From contig JAJKFH010001865.1 of the NCBI GenBank assembly GCA_023333565.1, positions 2,728,001-2,792,000 of the forward strand: 64,000 bases of DNA, read 5' to 3'. This document shows positions 1-12,300 of this stretch, in pieces. How positions within the stretch are numbered: the first letter of the stretch is position 1; every line of letters starts with the position of its first letter. A model generated the notes under the pieces. The model was not told where the DNA came from and searched no databases. It was given only the letters and a program-made list of their open reading frames with translations. This stretch comes from Puffinus mauretanicus (taxonomy: Eukaryota; Chordata; Aves; Procellariiformes; Procellariidae). The position numbers were made by a program, and so were the translations under genes.

Positions 1-519
1 CCTCGATAACTGGAGAAGGTGGGAGGGGAGCTGTTAAACTTCTTCCCCTTTTCTTCTTTCCAAGCAGTACCTCTCTCTTCTTCTTCCCTTCTCAAGCTAG
101 CTGCAGATCCTCATCTGGTTAACTGGGTCTCCCTAAGGCATGCAATTCCCATAATAATTCAGGACCTCTATAACATCCTTCTGCCACAGCATACTGCAAG
201 AAGGTATGGGATAAAGGCAATGAAATCCAGGGAGGAAACGGTGAAAAACAGTCTAAGTAAATAAAGATTCGCTTAAACTTAATGTATGAAATTAGACAAC
301 CAGACCTGGACTAAAATCACTTCCAAACCACCTCCAAATTTTGACAGAAGGAAGAAAAATCAGTGGGATCAGAATACAAATCACCCAAATGTGACCAATG
401 CAGTCATGCTGATGGAAGAATGAAATATAGTAATTTTGGCATCAGTCTATAGGCAAATGAAAAAGTGAATGCCTCAGCCACAGGATTCCCCTGGATTAAA
501 AGATGCCCAGGACATTTTA
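1..519. other. Non-coding flank; LINE 5' boundary unresolved
   Basis: No gene, RNA or clear repeat is recognised here. Short open frames are present but have no recognisable domain. The ancient CR1-type LINE that follows may begin within the last 100-250 bases of this stretch, because its 5' limit cannot be fixed by eye. Confidence 0.5.
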
Positions 520-3038
520 AGGCTCATTACAAAAGCCGTGAGGGCAAACACATGGCAATAATCGTAGGAGACTTCGGTTACTCCCATGCAAACCAGAAAA
601 GTGACACAGTGGGTTGTGAGGCAAAAAGCTAATTGACTTGTTTATTTTTTACATGGTATAAATAACTGCCTCATGGAGCAACCAGTCAGAGACCTGACAG
701 AAGGAGAAGCATTTCTTGACCTAGTTCCAATCAATCCACAGGAGTCAATTCAAAATCTATTGCAAAGGGCCTCCATGATTGCTAATGATCATAATATAAC
801 CAAATTCAAGATCCTTGTAGGAATAAGGGGGAAAAAACCCTACTCCAGTATCACTTAAGAAACTACAGAGAAGTGGGAGAGGTTAGTAGAAGGGAAACAA
901 GGTAAGTTGCTAAAAGGGTAAAGCACCTGAAGTCAGCTAGGAGGCTATCTAAAAATATTTTACTAGGGTTTCAGAGTAAATGTGTACCACCTCTTTAAAA
1001 ATCTCAAACAGGATCAAAAAAAATCTAGCATTGTTAAATGTCAGACTAAAGGAGGCTCTTACAAGTAGAAAGACATTATTCAGAAGTGGAGGTCATGTCC
1101 AAGTGGAGAAAATAAAAAGGGTACCAAAGTTTATATGTTAAATGCAAAAACATAATAAATCAGAAACCGTTTTGAAGAGCAACTTGCTACAGGCATCCCA
1201 TTAATCACAAAAGTCTTGCAAACACAGAAGCAGCAAGAGCTTTGTCAGAGTTTGTGTGACTAATACATGACAGAGGTGTAAAAGGAGAGTTCAAGGCTGT
1301 ATCAGAAAAGCTAAATGAATTATCTGAGTTGGTGTTTATAAGGGAAAAGCTCAGAGAGGTTTCATGTGTGAAGCAAGTTTGAAATCTCCAACTGAAGTGT
1401 CAGTGGCGGGGGATTAGAGTAGGTCAATAAAACAGTAGCAAATCTCTAAGACCAGATGCAATTCACCCAGCAGTCCTAGAAGAACTAATATACAAAATCC
1501 TAAGTATGTGATTTATCACTTCAGTGGCTTCGAAGGGCTCCCAGCCCAGAAAAATGGAAGGCTGCACAGATGACAAAACTTATTAAACAGGCCTAAGGAG
1601 CAAGGAAATACAGGATACTATAGACCATTAGTTAGGTTTCTATGTCAGGCAGATTGGTTGGAACTTTAATAGTAGATATACCCATAAATATCTCATAACA
1701 GAGAAGAAACAAGTAGTTTTTATAGAGGGCTGTCATACCTCCTAGATGCATTGCAGTTCTTTGAAGACACAAATAAACATGTGAATAGCATGATTCATTT
1801 GATGTATTATATTTGGATTTCCAAAAAGCCTCTAACAGATTGAGAGACACGTAAAGAAGCTAAGTTGTCATGGAAAAAGGAGAAAGATTCTCTCAGGAGT
1901 TAATATATAATTAGTAACTTTTTTTTTTTTTTTAAGAAGAAAACCTGAAATGAACAGTTGCTCTCAAAGGAGAAGGATCTGCTCTGTGATCTCTACTTCT
2001 CAAGCTATCCATAATGCATGTTTAGCAGAGGCTGAATATATTCATAATATAAAAATTCTCAGCATCATATAAATTAAAATGTACTGCACAGAGTTACAGA
2101 AAGATCGCTGCATGACTGAACAATAAGATGTCAGATAGTAGTCCACACCATTAAACATAAAGTAACATACGTCAGTAAGAATCACCTTAACTATACAGGC
2201 AGAATGACAGGCTCTACGCTAATTATCATTCAAGAAATATCTAGGAAAGAAACTGGTAATATGTAACAAAAGTAGACTTTTAAGAATATTAACTTATTAG
2301 AAGCTACCAAACTTATAGGAAAAGAATAGAGAAATTAGAAATATAAAATATCACTATCAATGTGTTTATAGTCGTATAAACTTGTGATGGGTTTGTGGCT
2401 TGATTGATGCGGACAGAGCTGGTCACTGAAAGGAGATCTATTAGAACAGAAAAGGTACAGAAAAAAGCAATAAGGTAGGAGGAAGTACAGAATAATTTCT
2501 CCATGAGCGAAAAAAAATGAGCGAAAAAAATGAAGCAAACCACATCTCTTCAGCCCGGAAAAGAGACAGTAAGTGACAGATATGAAGGATCTGCAATTTC
2601 TGAAGGGCACGGAGAATGTGAACAGAGGAATGTTAAACTTCACATGATGCCATCAAGCAACAGATTTAACACAAGCTGCTGAAGTCCTTGTTCACACAGC
2701 AGATGACAGAATTGTGGAACTCTTTGCCACGTAGTATTATGGGGACTAAAAGCAAAAGGGTCCCCAGAGCAATCAGACCACCATGCAGAGGAGAAGTCCA
2801 TAAAAGACGCTTAAACATAACGATAAAGGAGCCTTCAGCTCAAGAAAGAGTTCAGCCACAGATTGCCAGAAGCTACGAAAAAAAAAATACAGGACAGTGC
2901 TGCTGGTTAACTCTCCCACCAGTATATTCTTCCCTGGGTACCTGACACTGGCCATCATCAGGGAGAGGACACTAGTCTCACTAAATCTTTCCACTGACCC
3001 AGTGTAACAGTATTTATGCTGTTATGCTTCTTATGCTG
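520..3038 (+). mobile_element. Ancient, decayed long CR1-type LINE
   Basis: This is the relic of a non-LTR retrotransposon, with all frames broken. Recognisable pieces occur in the expected order. An endonuclease strand reads AIIVGDFGYSH near 555-590. The later endonuclease segment at 673-858 includes VRDLTEGEAFLDLV and NDHNITKFKIL, which correspond to the CR1 'R-PT-G-LLDL' and 'SDHE-IEFKI' blocks. RPDAIHPAVLEEL at 1449-1487 matches the linker before the reverse transcriptase. DVLYLDFQKASNRLRD at 1801-1848 matches the first catalytic reverse-transcriptase block. The 3' part (about 2540-3000) follows the usual CR1 order, ending in a 'CTGACACTGGCCATCATCAG' segment and 'CTGACCCAGTGTAACAGTA'. The end is a run of TTATG repeats at 3015-3038, as in many amniote CR1 families. 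Stops, frameshifts and A/T-tract insertions (for example at 1920-1934) break it throughout. The subfamily is not determined and the 5' end is uncertain. Confidence 0.8.
2503..2531. repeat. Short tandem duplication inside the old LINE
   Basis: The unit ATGAGCGAAAAAA(A) occurs twice in a row, differing by one A. It is probably a replication-slippage event within the decayed CR1 copy. Confidence 0.7.
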
Positions 3039-6000
3039 AAGAACTGGTTTTCATTAACATTTGTGTGGCAGGGCTTTTTTTCCACTGATGTAGTCCCTGC
3101 ATGTGACCCAGACCAGTTGCATAGTGGGTCAGTGCAGGGACATGGCACATTTTCAGCTCTCTGCTTGGTGATTCTGGTCAGGTACAATTAAAAGTCCTTT
3201 TCCAAACAATCACATGGAACGAACAGGGCCACACACCTCCCTGAAGGAGCTACAGAACAGGAGGAGGAAAAAGGCTGAGAAGAAATTATAATAGGATATA
3301 ATCAAACAGCAGCCAAGCCCTTCCAAGCATATTTTTCATCCACTATCTTTCCAGTGCTCACATTTGGCTGACAGCATTTCACATGGCTTAGGCCATCTTG
3401 AGCAGGCACTGGGAAAACACCAAGCCTGACTTAGGCCCAATATGCACGTGAAATTACAGATGCTCTTACGAATTGTATACAGACTCTCCAAATACTGCAT
3501 ACTTCCACTTTGAGGTAAGGCAGGAGTATGATTAGTATGATTAAACCAGTTTTCTCCAGTGCTTCTATAGCTTTTTTTTCTTTCTTTTTTTTTTTTTTTT
3601 AAATCTCAGCTGCTCTCTTAATTATCGGGTAACTTGTTCTACATCTCCTTTTTACAGCTTGACAAATAGAGTTTCCCAAAAGAAACCACAGTAGTAATGG
3701 TTTCTCATTGCAATGTATTGCATTGCACACCCTATATTCAAAAAAAAAAGAAAAAACAAAACAAAGTGCTACAAACAATATTGGAGTATTACTACAGGCA
3801 CTGCCTTGACACTGGTTTAGTGATAAAGTGAATACCAACGTGGAAAATACTAGCCATAAGTTATCGCTTAAACATCATCTCTTCAAGTTAAATTACTAAC
3901 ACAGGAAAGGCTCACAGTCAGTTACAGTAGATTTATATTTGTTGGCACTACAAATGACGTCAGCTTTTCAACAAAATGTCCACCAGAGCAACATACTGCA
4001 AAAAACCAATTCATTTTAATCAGCAGCAATGACTTTTGTTTTAGAAGGGGCAGAATTTCTACTGCTTGAGTTGCAGGGCATCTTGGCTTGGAAGTAAGGG
4101 CTCGCAGGTCATGGCATCTCCAATTTTGCCAACCCCAAAAGGTTGCAATAGAGGTTTCTACAGTCCTACTGTGAAATCTAATTTGTATTTGTAATGTCTT
4201 TCAGAGCCATTGGAAAGGCACAATCTAAATACAAATTAATCTGATAGTACAATTTGGACTGTTCCAGAGTCTTATCTATGTAAACAACTGGATTTTTTAT
4301 AGGGTTTTGAAGTTGCTTGTGAAGATAAAAATCTCTGAAAATGAACAGACCCCACCACAGATAAATTTTACTAAGGGAAAATTTGCAGCCGCTTTTTTGG
4401 AAACATTCCTAAGGGAGTATGTCATGCACAAGGAAATCCATTCTGGATAATGCTATAAAATTGCTCACCTTAATTCATATGCCAAATTCTTCTCTATTGA
4501 ATAACAATTTATGGTATACTCCAGCGTCTGCCAGAAACTGCTGAATGAAAGCCACAGCTGTATCTGTTATTGGGTAGAAACTACAATGTTGTCTGATGCA
4601 TTTATTCAGTGTATGAATGAATTCCCTGTAAGTTTTTCAATAACTATCGGTACACTGATTTTTTGAGTGGTCTGCAAGGGCTATACCTCGGGACAGGCAT
4701 ACTTTCCATCCAGGTCACAAATGTGGGAGCAAAATTAAATGCTTGATCAGAAGTTTTTTTCTGGAGCTGTGAAAGGACCATGTGCTGGAGGACATCTAAA
4801 AAGCCAGTATGTCGATAATAGCCTCTTTGGCAGCTCGATACATGGCTGAACACAATAGGTGGGCTGTCCTCAGCTTTCCTGTAGAGCATTTTGTGTAAAG
4901 AAGCAGCAGATTGACCTGGAGCTTATTGCGTTCTGGGCCATTCTCAAAACTGTACGGAGTGGAGTATTTTCACTACAGATGCAGTAGATATAGCAGCATT
5001 TCATTGCTCTCACTTAAACTCAGTGGTGCCCTACCTTGTTATGGAGCAAGATTCCTCCTCTGTAAAAAGCCAATACTCACTAGCAACAAAATGTCAAGAG
5101 AAAAATCAAAACAATGAAAAATTTTCAGATGCATATCTGCCAGAAAAACATCGGGCAAATCTCAAATGATTCAGTTCAGGCTGGCAATAAGAGACCACAA
5201 AAATTCAAATTACACCAAAAGCAGAATGTCTAAGAAATTTATCTTACTTTTCAGATTATTCATTGCCCTGTTTAAATATTAGCCTAAAAAGTCAGCTGTC
5301 ACTTTTGCATTTGCTCAGCTCCATAGATCACATACCCCAAGCTGCATAAACAGAAGTAGACTGAACAGTTAGAAGTAAGTTCAGTTAGGCTATTTTAAAG
5401 AAAAAAGCGAAAGCAAAACGTGGCTTATTAGAAGAGACAAGGCATTCATGCTGGCATTTGAATCTGAAAGCGTTAAATCTTAGTCTTGAATAAAGCAGGG
5501 ATAGATTAAGTCACCCTGGGAATATGTTTTCATGGTTTTCAAGAAAGACACTTTTATTTTTAGGCGAAAACTGGGGCTCATGTGGTCATATGATCTGGTC
5601 TTCACAGCAATTACCAACGTATGAATCCAGCTTTGGTTAAAGAAGAAATCAAACACGTCACAAGGAAGACTTCAAACAGTTCGTTATATGTCCCTGACTG
5701 ATGGCTTTTAACATTTCTTGTGTTTGGGGAAAGAGCAAGGAGCTCCAAACACTTACAGGAACAGTACAAAGACTGAAGAGAAACCAGAAGTGCGGGGGGG
5801 GGAGATGCTGCAGCCCTGGGGGCTGGTCCCTCTCCTCGCGTGCTACCCCTGACCTGCAGCATCCCTCCTGAGCGGCAGCAGCCACGGGTGGCTCAGACGT
5901 GTCCATGCTCATCAATACCCTTCTCGCCCCACGCTTGTCACAGCGTTTGAAGAGGACATTTCCGTGCTTCATTTCCTGTGCAGTTTTCTCTCAAGTGCAT

Positions 6001-6350
6001 TGCACACAATACAGGCCTGACCAGAGGAAAAGAAAGACTGATAATAATAATCCTAAACCAGTAATGCCACTGTGTACCACTCCACTGATTTAAAGGAGCT
6101 GTATTGCTCGAGAGGATGGCCCAGGCTGGTGGATGGCCCCAAGGCTGCAATTACAGAGCCTTCAAGACCCAAAAGCTACAGTAGGCTCCCTCCCTCCTCT
6201 CTCCACCTTAGGAGCTGGGAATCTGGACCATTTCCAGTTCTTTATGCATCACACTCGTCAGTTCCCTTAGGTGCACTGGAAAGCAATGTGCCTGCTCAAC
6301 AGGTAAAAATACCACCACCCCCAAAAAAACCACTATAACATGCAATCTCC
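3039..6350. other. Non-coding DNA, no gene recognised
   Basis: AT-rich sequence with short unsupported open frames on both strands. It contains a long T tract at about 3569-3600. A small GC-rich patch at about 5790-5890 holds a 9-bp inverted repeat (ATGCTGCAG at 5805-5813 against CTGCAGCAT at 5854-5862). No exon, RNA gene or retroelement is recognised. Confidence 0.6.
3569..3600. repeat. T-rich tract
   Basis: Nearly pure T run interrupted by two C residues. No linked retroposed body is recognised beside it. Confidence 0.8.
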
Positions 6351-6462
6351 ATACCCAGAGGTTGTCAAGACCATATTCCTGAGCAGCCTGGACTGATCTC
6401 AGAGCTGACCTGGCTTCAAGCAGGAGGTTGGAGTTGAGACCAACCTGAATTATCATATGACA
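6351..6462 (+). mobile_element. CR1 LINE 3'-end fragment
   Basis: The segment 'GTTGTCAAGACC ... CTGAGCAGCCTGGACTGATCT ... GACCTGGCTTCAAGCAGGAGGTTGGA' followed by 'GACCAACCTGAATTAT' has the order of blocks found at the 3' end of avian CR1 copies. These are the TCAA-ACC block, the GAGCA block, the GCAGG-GGTTGGA block and the CCAACCT-AATTAT end. The block between GGTTGGA and CCAACCT is shortened, and the terminal octamer repeat has decayed to ATCATATGA. It is a typical 5'-truncated insertion in plus orientation, with no coding content. Confidence 0.75.
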
Positions 6463-8441
6463 TTACAGTTAACTGCAGACAGTTTGTATCATTAGTTTTA
6501 CCATCTTCTAGAAAAGAAAACTAAGAGGAGCCTTACAAAAACTTCTGTCTGGTTACCTTCAGGATTGTTTTGTTAATGAAGGAGATTTTGCAGAGCGAGG
6601 CTGGCGATTCAGCATTGTTCACCTCTTTTTGAAGTTAACTATTGCAGTTTAAAACCTGAAATTTGAAGTAATTGTGTAGCATTATCCAGATTTCTTCAGA
6701 GGAATGTTACTAGGATCAATTAAAGACTACATTAAGTTTCCAGTTTCCTAACAAAATATGGGAAGAGATTCCCTGAAGCCAGAGTGATTTTTTTTTTTAA
6801 GGGTTTTATTGAAGCCAGGATTTCAATTGTCTTCTGAAGTGTTGCATGATCATTTTGCAGGCTTTAGTTCCTTCTTCCTCTTCCCCACCCCCCAGCAGAG
6901 AAAAATTAGCGAAGAAGAATTTCTGTTTTACATACCGAGCTTCTCATAAGCTTTCCATTATGTTTTCAGCTCAGACTTCAGAATTCAAAACTCATTATTT
7001 GGGGATGAAACTGGATAGATACGAAGCCCGCAGTCACTAGGAATACTTTCAGCACAGAGCTGGTGAGAGCCCCAGTTGTCTCATACACACGCGTACGCTT
7101 CCTCTCTCGATACTTATGGGTCTGAATTAAAACTCACATCCAGTTTGGCCCAAAACATTAGGAAAGATTAAAATCCGTTTTGTTATTTGTGTGATCTCTA
7201 TTAATGAGCGCCCAGTTTCACAATCCTTGTTCAAGGAAATATCAGAACGGCTGAGATTACTGGAACCGAAACAAAAGTGATAGAGTTATACAGAAAAAAA
7301 AAAAATGTGCGGCATAGATAACAAGCTGCTTTGTGCTTCTACAGATTCCCATCAAACACAACTTTGAAGCCTTTCAATAGAATTGAGAGGAGTATAATTG
7401 AGAGAAATATGATAAAAATAAGTTGTTATGTCTATTTTGCCGTAGATGCTGCATGATGCTAAGAACTTAGTGAAATTCATTAAAAAATAATATAAAAAAA
7501 CCCCAACAAACACAATAAATAGCACTTTTAAGCAGCCAGAAAGAGTAAATTCAAAATGTACACTAGACAGAACATTTGAGCTAAACACTCACCTTTTTGG
7601 GGTATAAACCACCTCGAGTTCTTACAGACTTGGAGGCTCTACCTACATAAGACTGATCATTTGCTACACTGTTGCATGTAACTTTTCTTTCAGGAAAAAA
7701 GATGCCTCAATATGACTAGTCCTCCGCAGTGCAGGGCTATCAAACCAGGTGAACACAACTGATGAAGGATGCTAATCATAGTTCCCCAGCGTTCTAAAAT
7801 CTGCATTGGCATCAATGGTGAAGAAGCCTCAATATGAAAGGGCTTTGCTGTGCATGGAAGCATGCGAAAAGAGACAACACACACCAATCATTTCCTCAAC
7901 ACATCTTTATCAAAATAGGTTTAGTTCCCAGACTGATATATGGTCAAGTTTCCTTCCGGTGGGGATCAGGTAGGAGGATGAGTGACCTGGGTGATACTGA
8001 TAAGGGTCTAGATTTTGGCTGAAGCAAAGTAAGGACTGAGGTTGGATGTGCACCTGCACTCCAAGGTCTCACCACTACAGTTCAGCCAACAAAACAAAAG
8101 ACATGAAGGAAATGAAAGATCTGCTGGTATTTTATTTAAGCTTATGGGTCGGGCATTTTCTCTTGTAATTGTAGGCTGACCAGAACTGTTTGTGAGAGGC
8201 TTTCCAGCTGTTTCAGGCTGCCTAACCTGTTTGTAGCATTTATTATTTCTAACCATTCAAAAGAAAACCAAAAAACCCACACAGAAATCTGTCTTGCTGG
8301 GGTGAATCTCAAGGAACACTTCATGAAAGGAAATTAATCAGTTTTACTAGTTTGTGGGTTTGTTATGTTACTGTATTGCCATTATCTCCAGTTGTCTTAT
8401 TTCTAGCTGTCCACCACCAAAGCTGGGATGTTGCAAACTAA

Positions 8442-8476
8442 AAGAAAAAGAAAAAAAAAAAAAAAAGAAAAAAAAC
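8442..8476. repeat. A-rich simple repeat
   Basis: A run of A residues interrupted by a few G. The sequence on either side does not resemble a recognised SINE or processed pseudogene, so no retroposon is called. Confidence 0.75.
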
Positions 8477-8856
8477 CTCTGGTGACCTAAAATGCCCCCA
8501 AATATCCTTAGGTTTTCAAAACGCAATTCCAAATTTAAAGTTATTCTCTAAATGTCTCCAAAGCTTGAATCTTTTTGTTCTCCATGGATTCCATCTAAGC
8601 TTTTAGTGACTTTTTATTGCCCTTTCCCAAAATCTCTCAGGACCCTCTAAAATACATAGCATTTCCAAAGCACTTGCATGTCGCTGGAGCAAACCCCAAA
8701 GTTCTTGCTGCTCTTCCTTGCCCAAAACATGCTGTCTTAAAAAGGAGTTTTGTTCAAACACAGACCAATGAGGGACCTGCGAATTCAGCTGACCGAGCAG
8801 CCCCTCTGCTCTGAGTGGATAGACAGCACAGCTGTCAACTTCTCAGATCTGTGGTC

Positions 8857-8888
8857 TGAGATATGTAGCTCCCAGGCTACATATCTCA
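8857..8888. repeat. Perfect 13-bp hairpin, 6-nt loop
   Basis: TGAGATATGTAGC at 8857-8869 is the exact reverse complement of GCTACATATCTCA at 8876-8888. The loop between them is TCCCAG. The match stops at both outer edges (C opposite A). The role is unknown; a decayed inverted-repeat element end or chance are alternatives. Confidence 0.9.
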
Positions 8889-11145
8889 ACACTCCATCCC
8901 ATTTTCCTAGAAGAGATGAGAGAGCCTGGGAGATAACATCACTTGAAAAATGCCTAAAATTATTCCTCCACCCAGAGGATTTATTTGAACTGATAATGAT
9001 ATGTTTTCTTTCTACACTGTTGCAGTAATATGTTTCTGCAAGGCAGTAATCTCAGCTTTAGAGTGCTCTTGGAGCAACAGCAGCCCAGCTTCAAACCTGT
9101 AACTGTTTATCCTTATTGGCATACCATTTCGTCAATTCATCTCTATTATCACATGCATCTTGACTTCGGTTTCCCTGACAAATCAAACATGTTTTATTCC
9201 CAGGCAGAAGAAGGATTTCTTAATATTTCTCTTGCTCAGAGCACAGCTTGTAACGTTACCATGTCTCAACCATGCCATAAACGTGGAATCTCTCTCAAAC
9301 CGTGGAGCAACGCAGAGCCAAGATCAGAGCCGCGGCAGCCAGTTCCATGTGCTCCAATTATCAGCTACTCAACATTTTCACTCTGGTAAATCTCTAACTC
9401 AAGCACTTACGAAATGAAAAGTTTGTTACAGCACAGACATTAATGAGCCCTTTTTTAAAGAACACATTTGTAAGTATTGTAAGGAAGCTTAATTAACAAC
9501 ATCCTTCTCTAGTCTTTTTTCAAATCACCCCTCTAATTTAAATTTTATGTTAAAGAATATCTTCACTTTTATGATTCTATTAGTGAACTAGCAAAAGATG
9601 CCTGATTGCACGGTAATTAGAGAGACAGTGACATTTTAATGTACCTTGTAATATGGTACTGTTGTATATCATTTGTAAAGTTCCATAAGATTTTCCATAG
9701 ATAAAAAAATCTGTTTAAAAAAAGAATGTAAGCAAAGTTTTTAATCAAAGCTGAGTGATACTGAAATTCTGTTGAATAACCCTCTCTGTTTATACTTTCA
9801 GCAGATGAAAACACTCAGAGGAAAAGTGTAAAGTGACATCTGAGCCATATATTTTTTTGTCCGCGTATCAGTGAAGCAGATATATAATGTTTCTAACCAA
9901 TGATCATAATAAACACATTTGTGACACTTCATGAAAATTCATAACATTAGAAAATTTATTATTGGCAATTACACCTGCCTTTCCTAAGTTATAGCTGATT
10001 CATTGGTAAGCTCCACCTCTGCTCTCTATGTTGCTCGAGAACAGAGATCAGGAGTGGGGGCTGAGGTGGGGGGAAGTGGAAATCCAGCCTCTACGGCTAA
10101 CAGAGAGACCCTTCTCCAGAAGGTGAGATTAACAACATGGGCTTATTTTAGACATTTTGAATCAACTTCTTGGGCAATCTCATTTTCCACCGAGGACAGG
10201 AGAAACCACAGATTACCCTCCCTGGGCTGAAGCTATGTCTTCTGTAAATACCCATCAATGTACTTACTCAGCTCAACAGAGCTGAGTCTGGGACCAACTT
10301 TTCTGTTGAACTTAGCATTACAATACCTCAACGCTTTCCAACTACATAAGAGAAGATAGTCTTATTTTAGTATCATACAAATCCAGGGAAATCTTGGCAG
10401 TGTCTTCAGTGCAAGGAGAAAGGGACATACATCAGACAGTGAAAATATAACTTAGGTTATTTCCCATATGAGGGTGAAACCTCAAAGTAAACCATATAGG
10501 TGCACAGGTATATTTACGCTGCTATACCTGTAGGGCATTATTAACAAAACTTTAAAGAAAATTTATGCAATTTTACTGCAATTTCCTTTTTGTCCAACAC
10601 TCATTTCCAAACCTTTTGAAATATATTATGTTCAATTAAATTCTTTACCATCTTGCTCCTTAAAATTAACTAGGACTGAATTTTCACTGTGTTATGCCTG
10701 GCCCTACATTTAATTACCTGCACTTAGAATATTAGACACCATGCTGACTTCTGTCTAGAGGAAATGACCTAGGATCATTGGAAGCATATGAAGCTCATTT
10801 TAAGATGAAGCAATAACTTATATTAGAGGATGTAAAAGGTCTTAACCTCAAGTGCCTCAACATACTGCAGCAAAAAGGTCCTCTTTTTCTTTTAATTAAA
10901 AAAAAACATCTGCAATGCATTTTTCCCCCAAAGTCACTTAATAGTCTTTAAAGCAAAAGTATCCCTGGCTAAATGGCTGTGCATGAGCATACATGTAAGA
11001 AGCATCACCCAACTTGGCTGGCTGGCTTTGCGGGTTGTATGGGGCATTAGGTTTCCCTTGGGTTACAGTCATTCAGCGTGTTCCTGAAGCACAATCTTTA
11101 TTTCTGTTAAAGTTTCATTTAAAAAATAAAAAATAAGTGATCAGT

Positions 11146-11159
11146 CACACACACACACA
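11146..11159. repeat. (CA)7 microsatellite
   Basis: Seven uninterrupted CA units. Simple sequence with no other assigned role. Confidence 0.95.
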
Positions 11160-11259
11160 AATTTTCCCTAGTTTGAAGCCTTTCCAGAGCTTAATCTCAC
11201 TTGAAATTCACTGCTAAAAATGTCTGACAGTTTACTGAAGCACAGCTAGAGATTTGGTT

Positions 11260-11310
11260 GGCAGTTGCTAGTTCATAGAAATATGGTACCTGCCTCTTAA
11301 AAAAAGAAAG
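11260..11310 (+). repeat. Dispersed repeat copy A (pairs with 12247-12300)
   Basis: The stretch GGCAGTTGCTAGTTCATAGA continues through a 'CCTGCCTCTTAAAAAA' end. It matches the segment at 12247-12300 in the same orientation, with a few substitutions and a small gap. The family is not recognised. Confidence 0.75.
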
Positions 11311-12246
11311 AAATGGATGCAGCTATCATAGTAATTATTTAGTGCTTGTCGGAGACTGTTTTGGTTGGTTTCAGGGAAATAGCATAAGTTGGTTACCCAG
11401 AATAGGAATTTTAGAAGTGCTTCAGGAAATGAATGTCCGACTCGCATATCAATCTTGTCCAGTCATTATCGTCTAACTAAAAGCTGAGTTAATTAGGCTT
11501 TCCATTAAGTGCACTCTTTCTGGAATTTACACAACACTAACTCAGTAAGCTTGCAAGGGCTGATCCTGACAGTGCTATAACCTTTCCTAAAATAACAAAA
11601 TGAACTTTAAAGGCATAGGTAATTGCATTTTGCCTTTGAATTATCAGGCCAGGATGTTATAGCACAGATGCTTATTGTAGGCAGATTAGTCAGCCTAAAG
11701 CAGAGGGAGTGAAACTCTACCTTGCAAACGACATTGGCCTCCACTGAGAACGCCTGCCGCCAGCTCTGCAATGAGAAATCTGAAGCAAGTTAGCATTGGA
11801 AGTACTGTAAAAAGACTCCAACAACACCAGATCTCAAACAACATAAACCTTAAGAGATTAACACTTGCACCTTAATTTGGCCTTGCAAACATCTAACTAG
11901 ACAGCAGAGGAACAAGTTATCACAAGGGCTACTGTGAGAGATATCTCATTAAGATTATCATGGAAGAAAAATTCTAATTTGATTTGGATAGTTGCAAAAT
12001 TTCCAGTATTTCCTGATTTTACTTGGTCAGAAAAACAAAAATACAGGAACCTGCAACTATATTGGACATCAGCTGCTAAAGACTTACAGTTTGTCAACAT
12101 CAAGGTCTTTCCCCATCTCGATATCCAGAATTCCTGGCCCCATATCCCCTTTCTCCTTAATCCTCCTAATCTGGCTCCCCCGCTTCAGACCTCTGTTCCT
12201 CCATTGCTCTCGTCTTCTTACCACAGCCCCACGTTCCCCAACCCAA

Positions 12247-12300
12247 GGCAGGTGATTGCTAGTTTATAGAAATACAGTGCCTGCCTCTTAAAAAATAAAG
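12247..12300 (+). repeat. Dispersed repeat copy B (pairs with 11260-11310)
   Basis: This is the second copy of the roughly 50-bp segment about 1 kb upstream. It shares the core TTGCTAGTT-ATAGAAATA and the A-rich end after CCTGCCTCTT. An A-rich 3' end on both copies would fit a small retroposon or a local duplication; neither can be decided by eye. Confidence 0.75.

Noticed and set aside
9571..9583. ATGATTCTATTA and similar strings (also near 36286 and 50845) as CR1 tail octamers
   Set aside because: The neighbouring CR1 body blocks (CCAACC, GGTTGGA) are absent, so these are too short to call.
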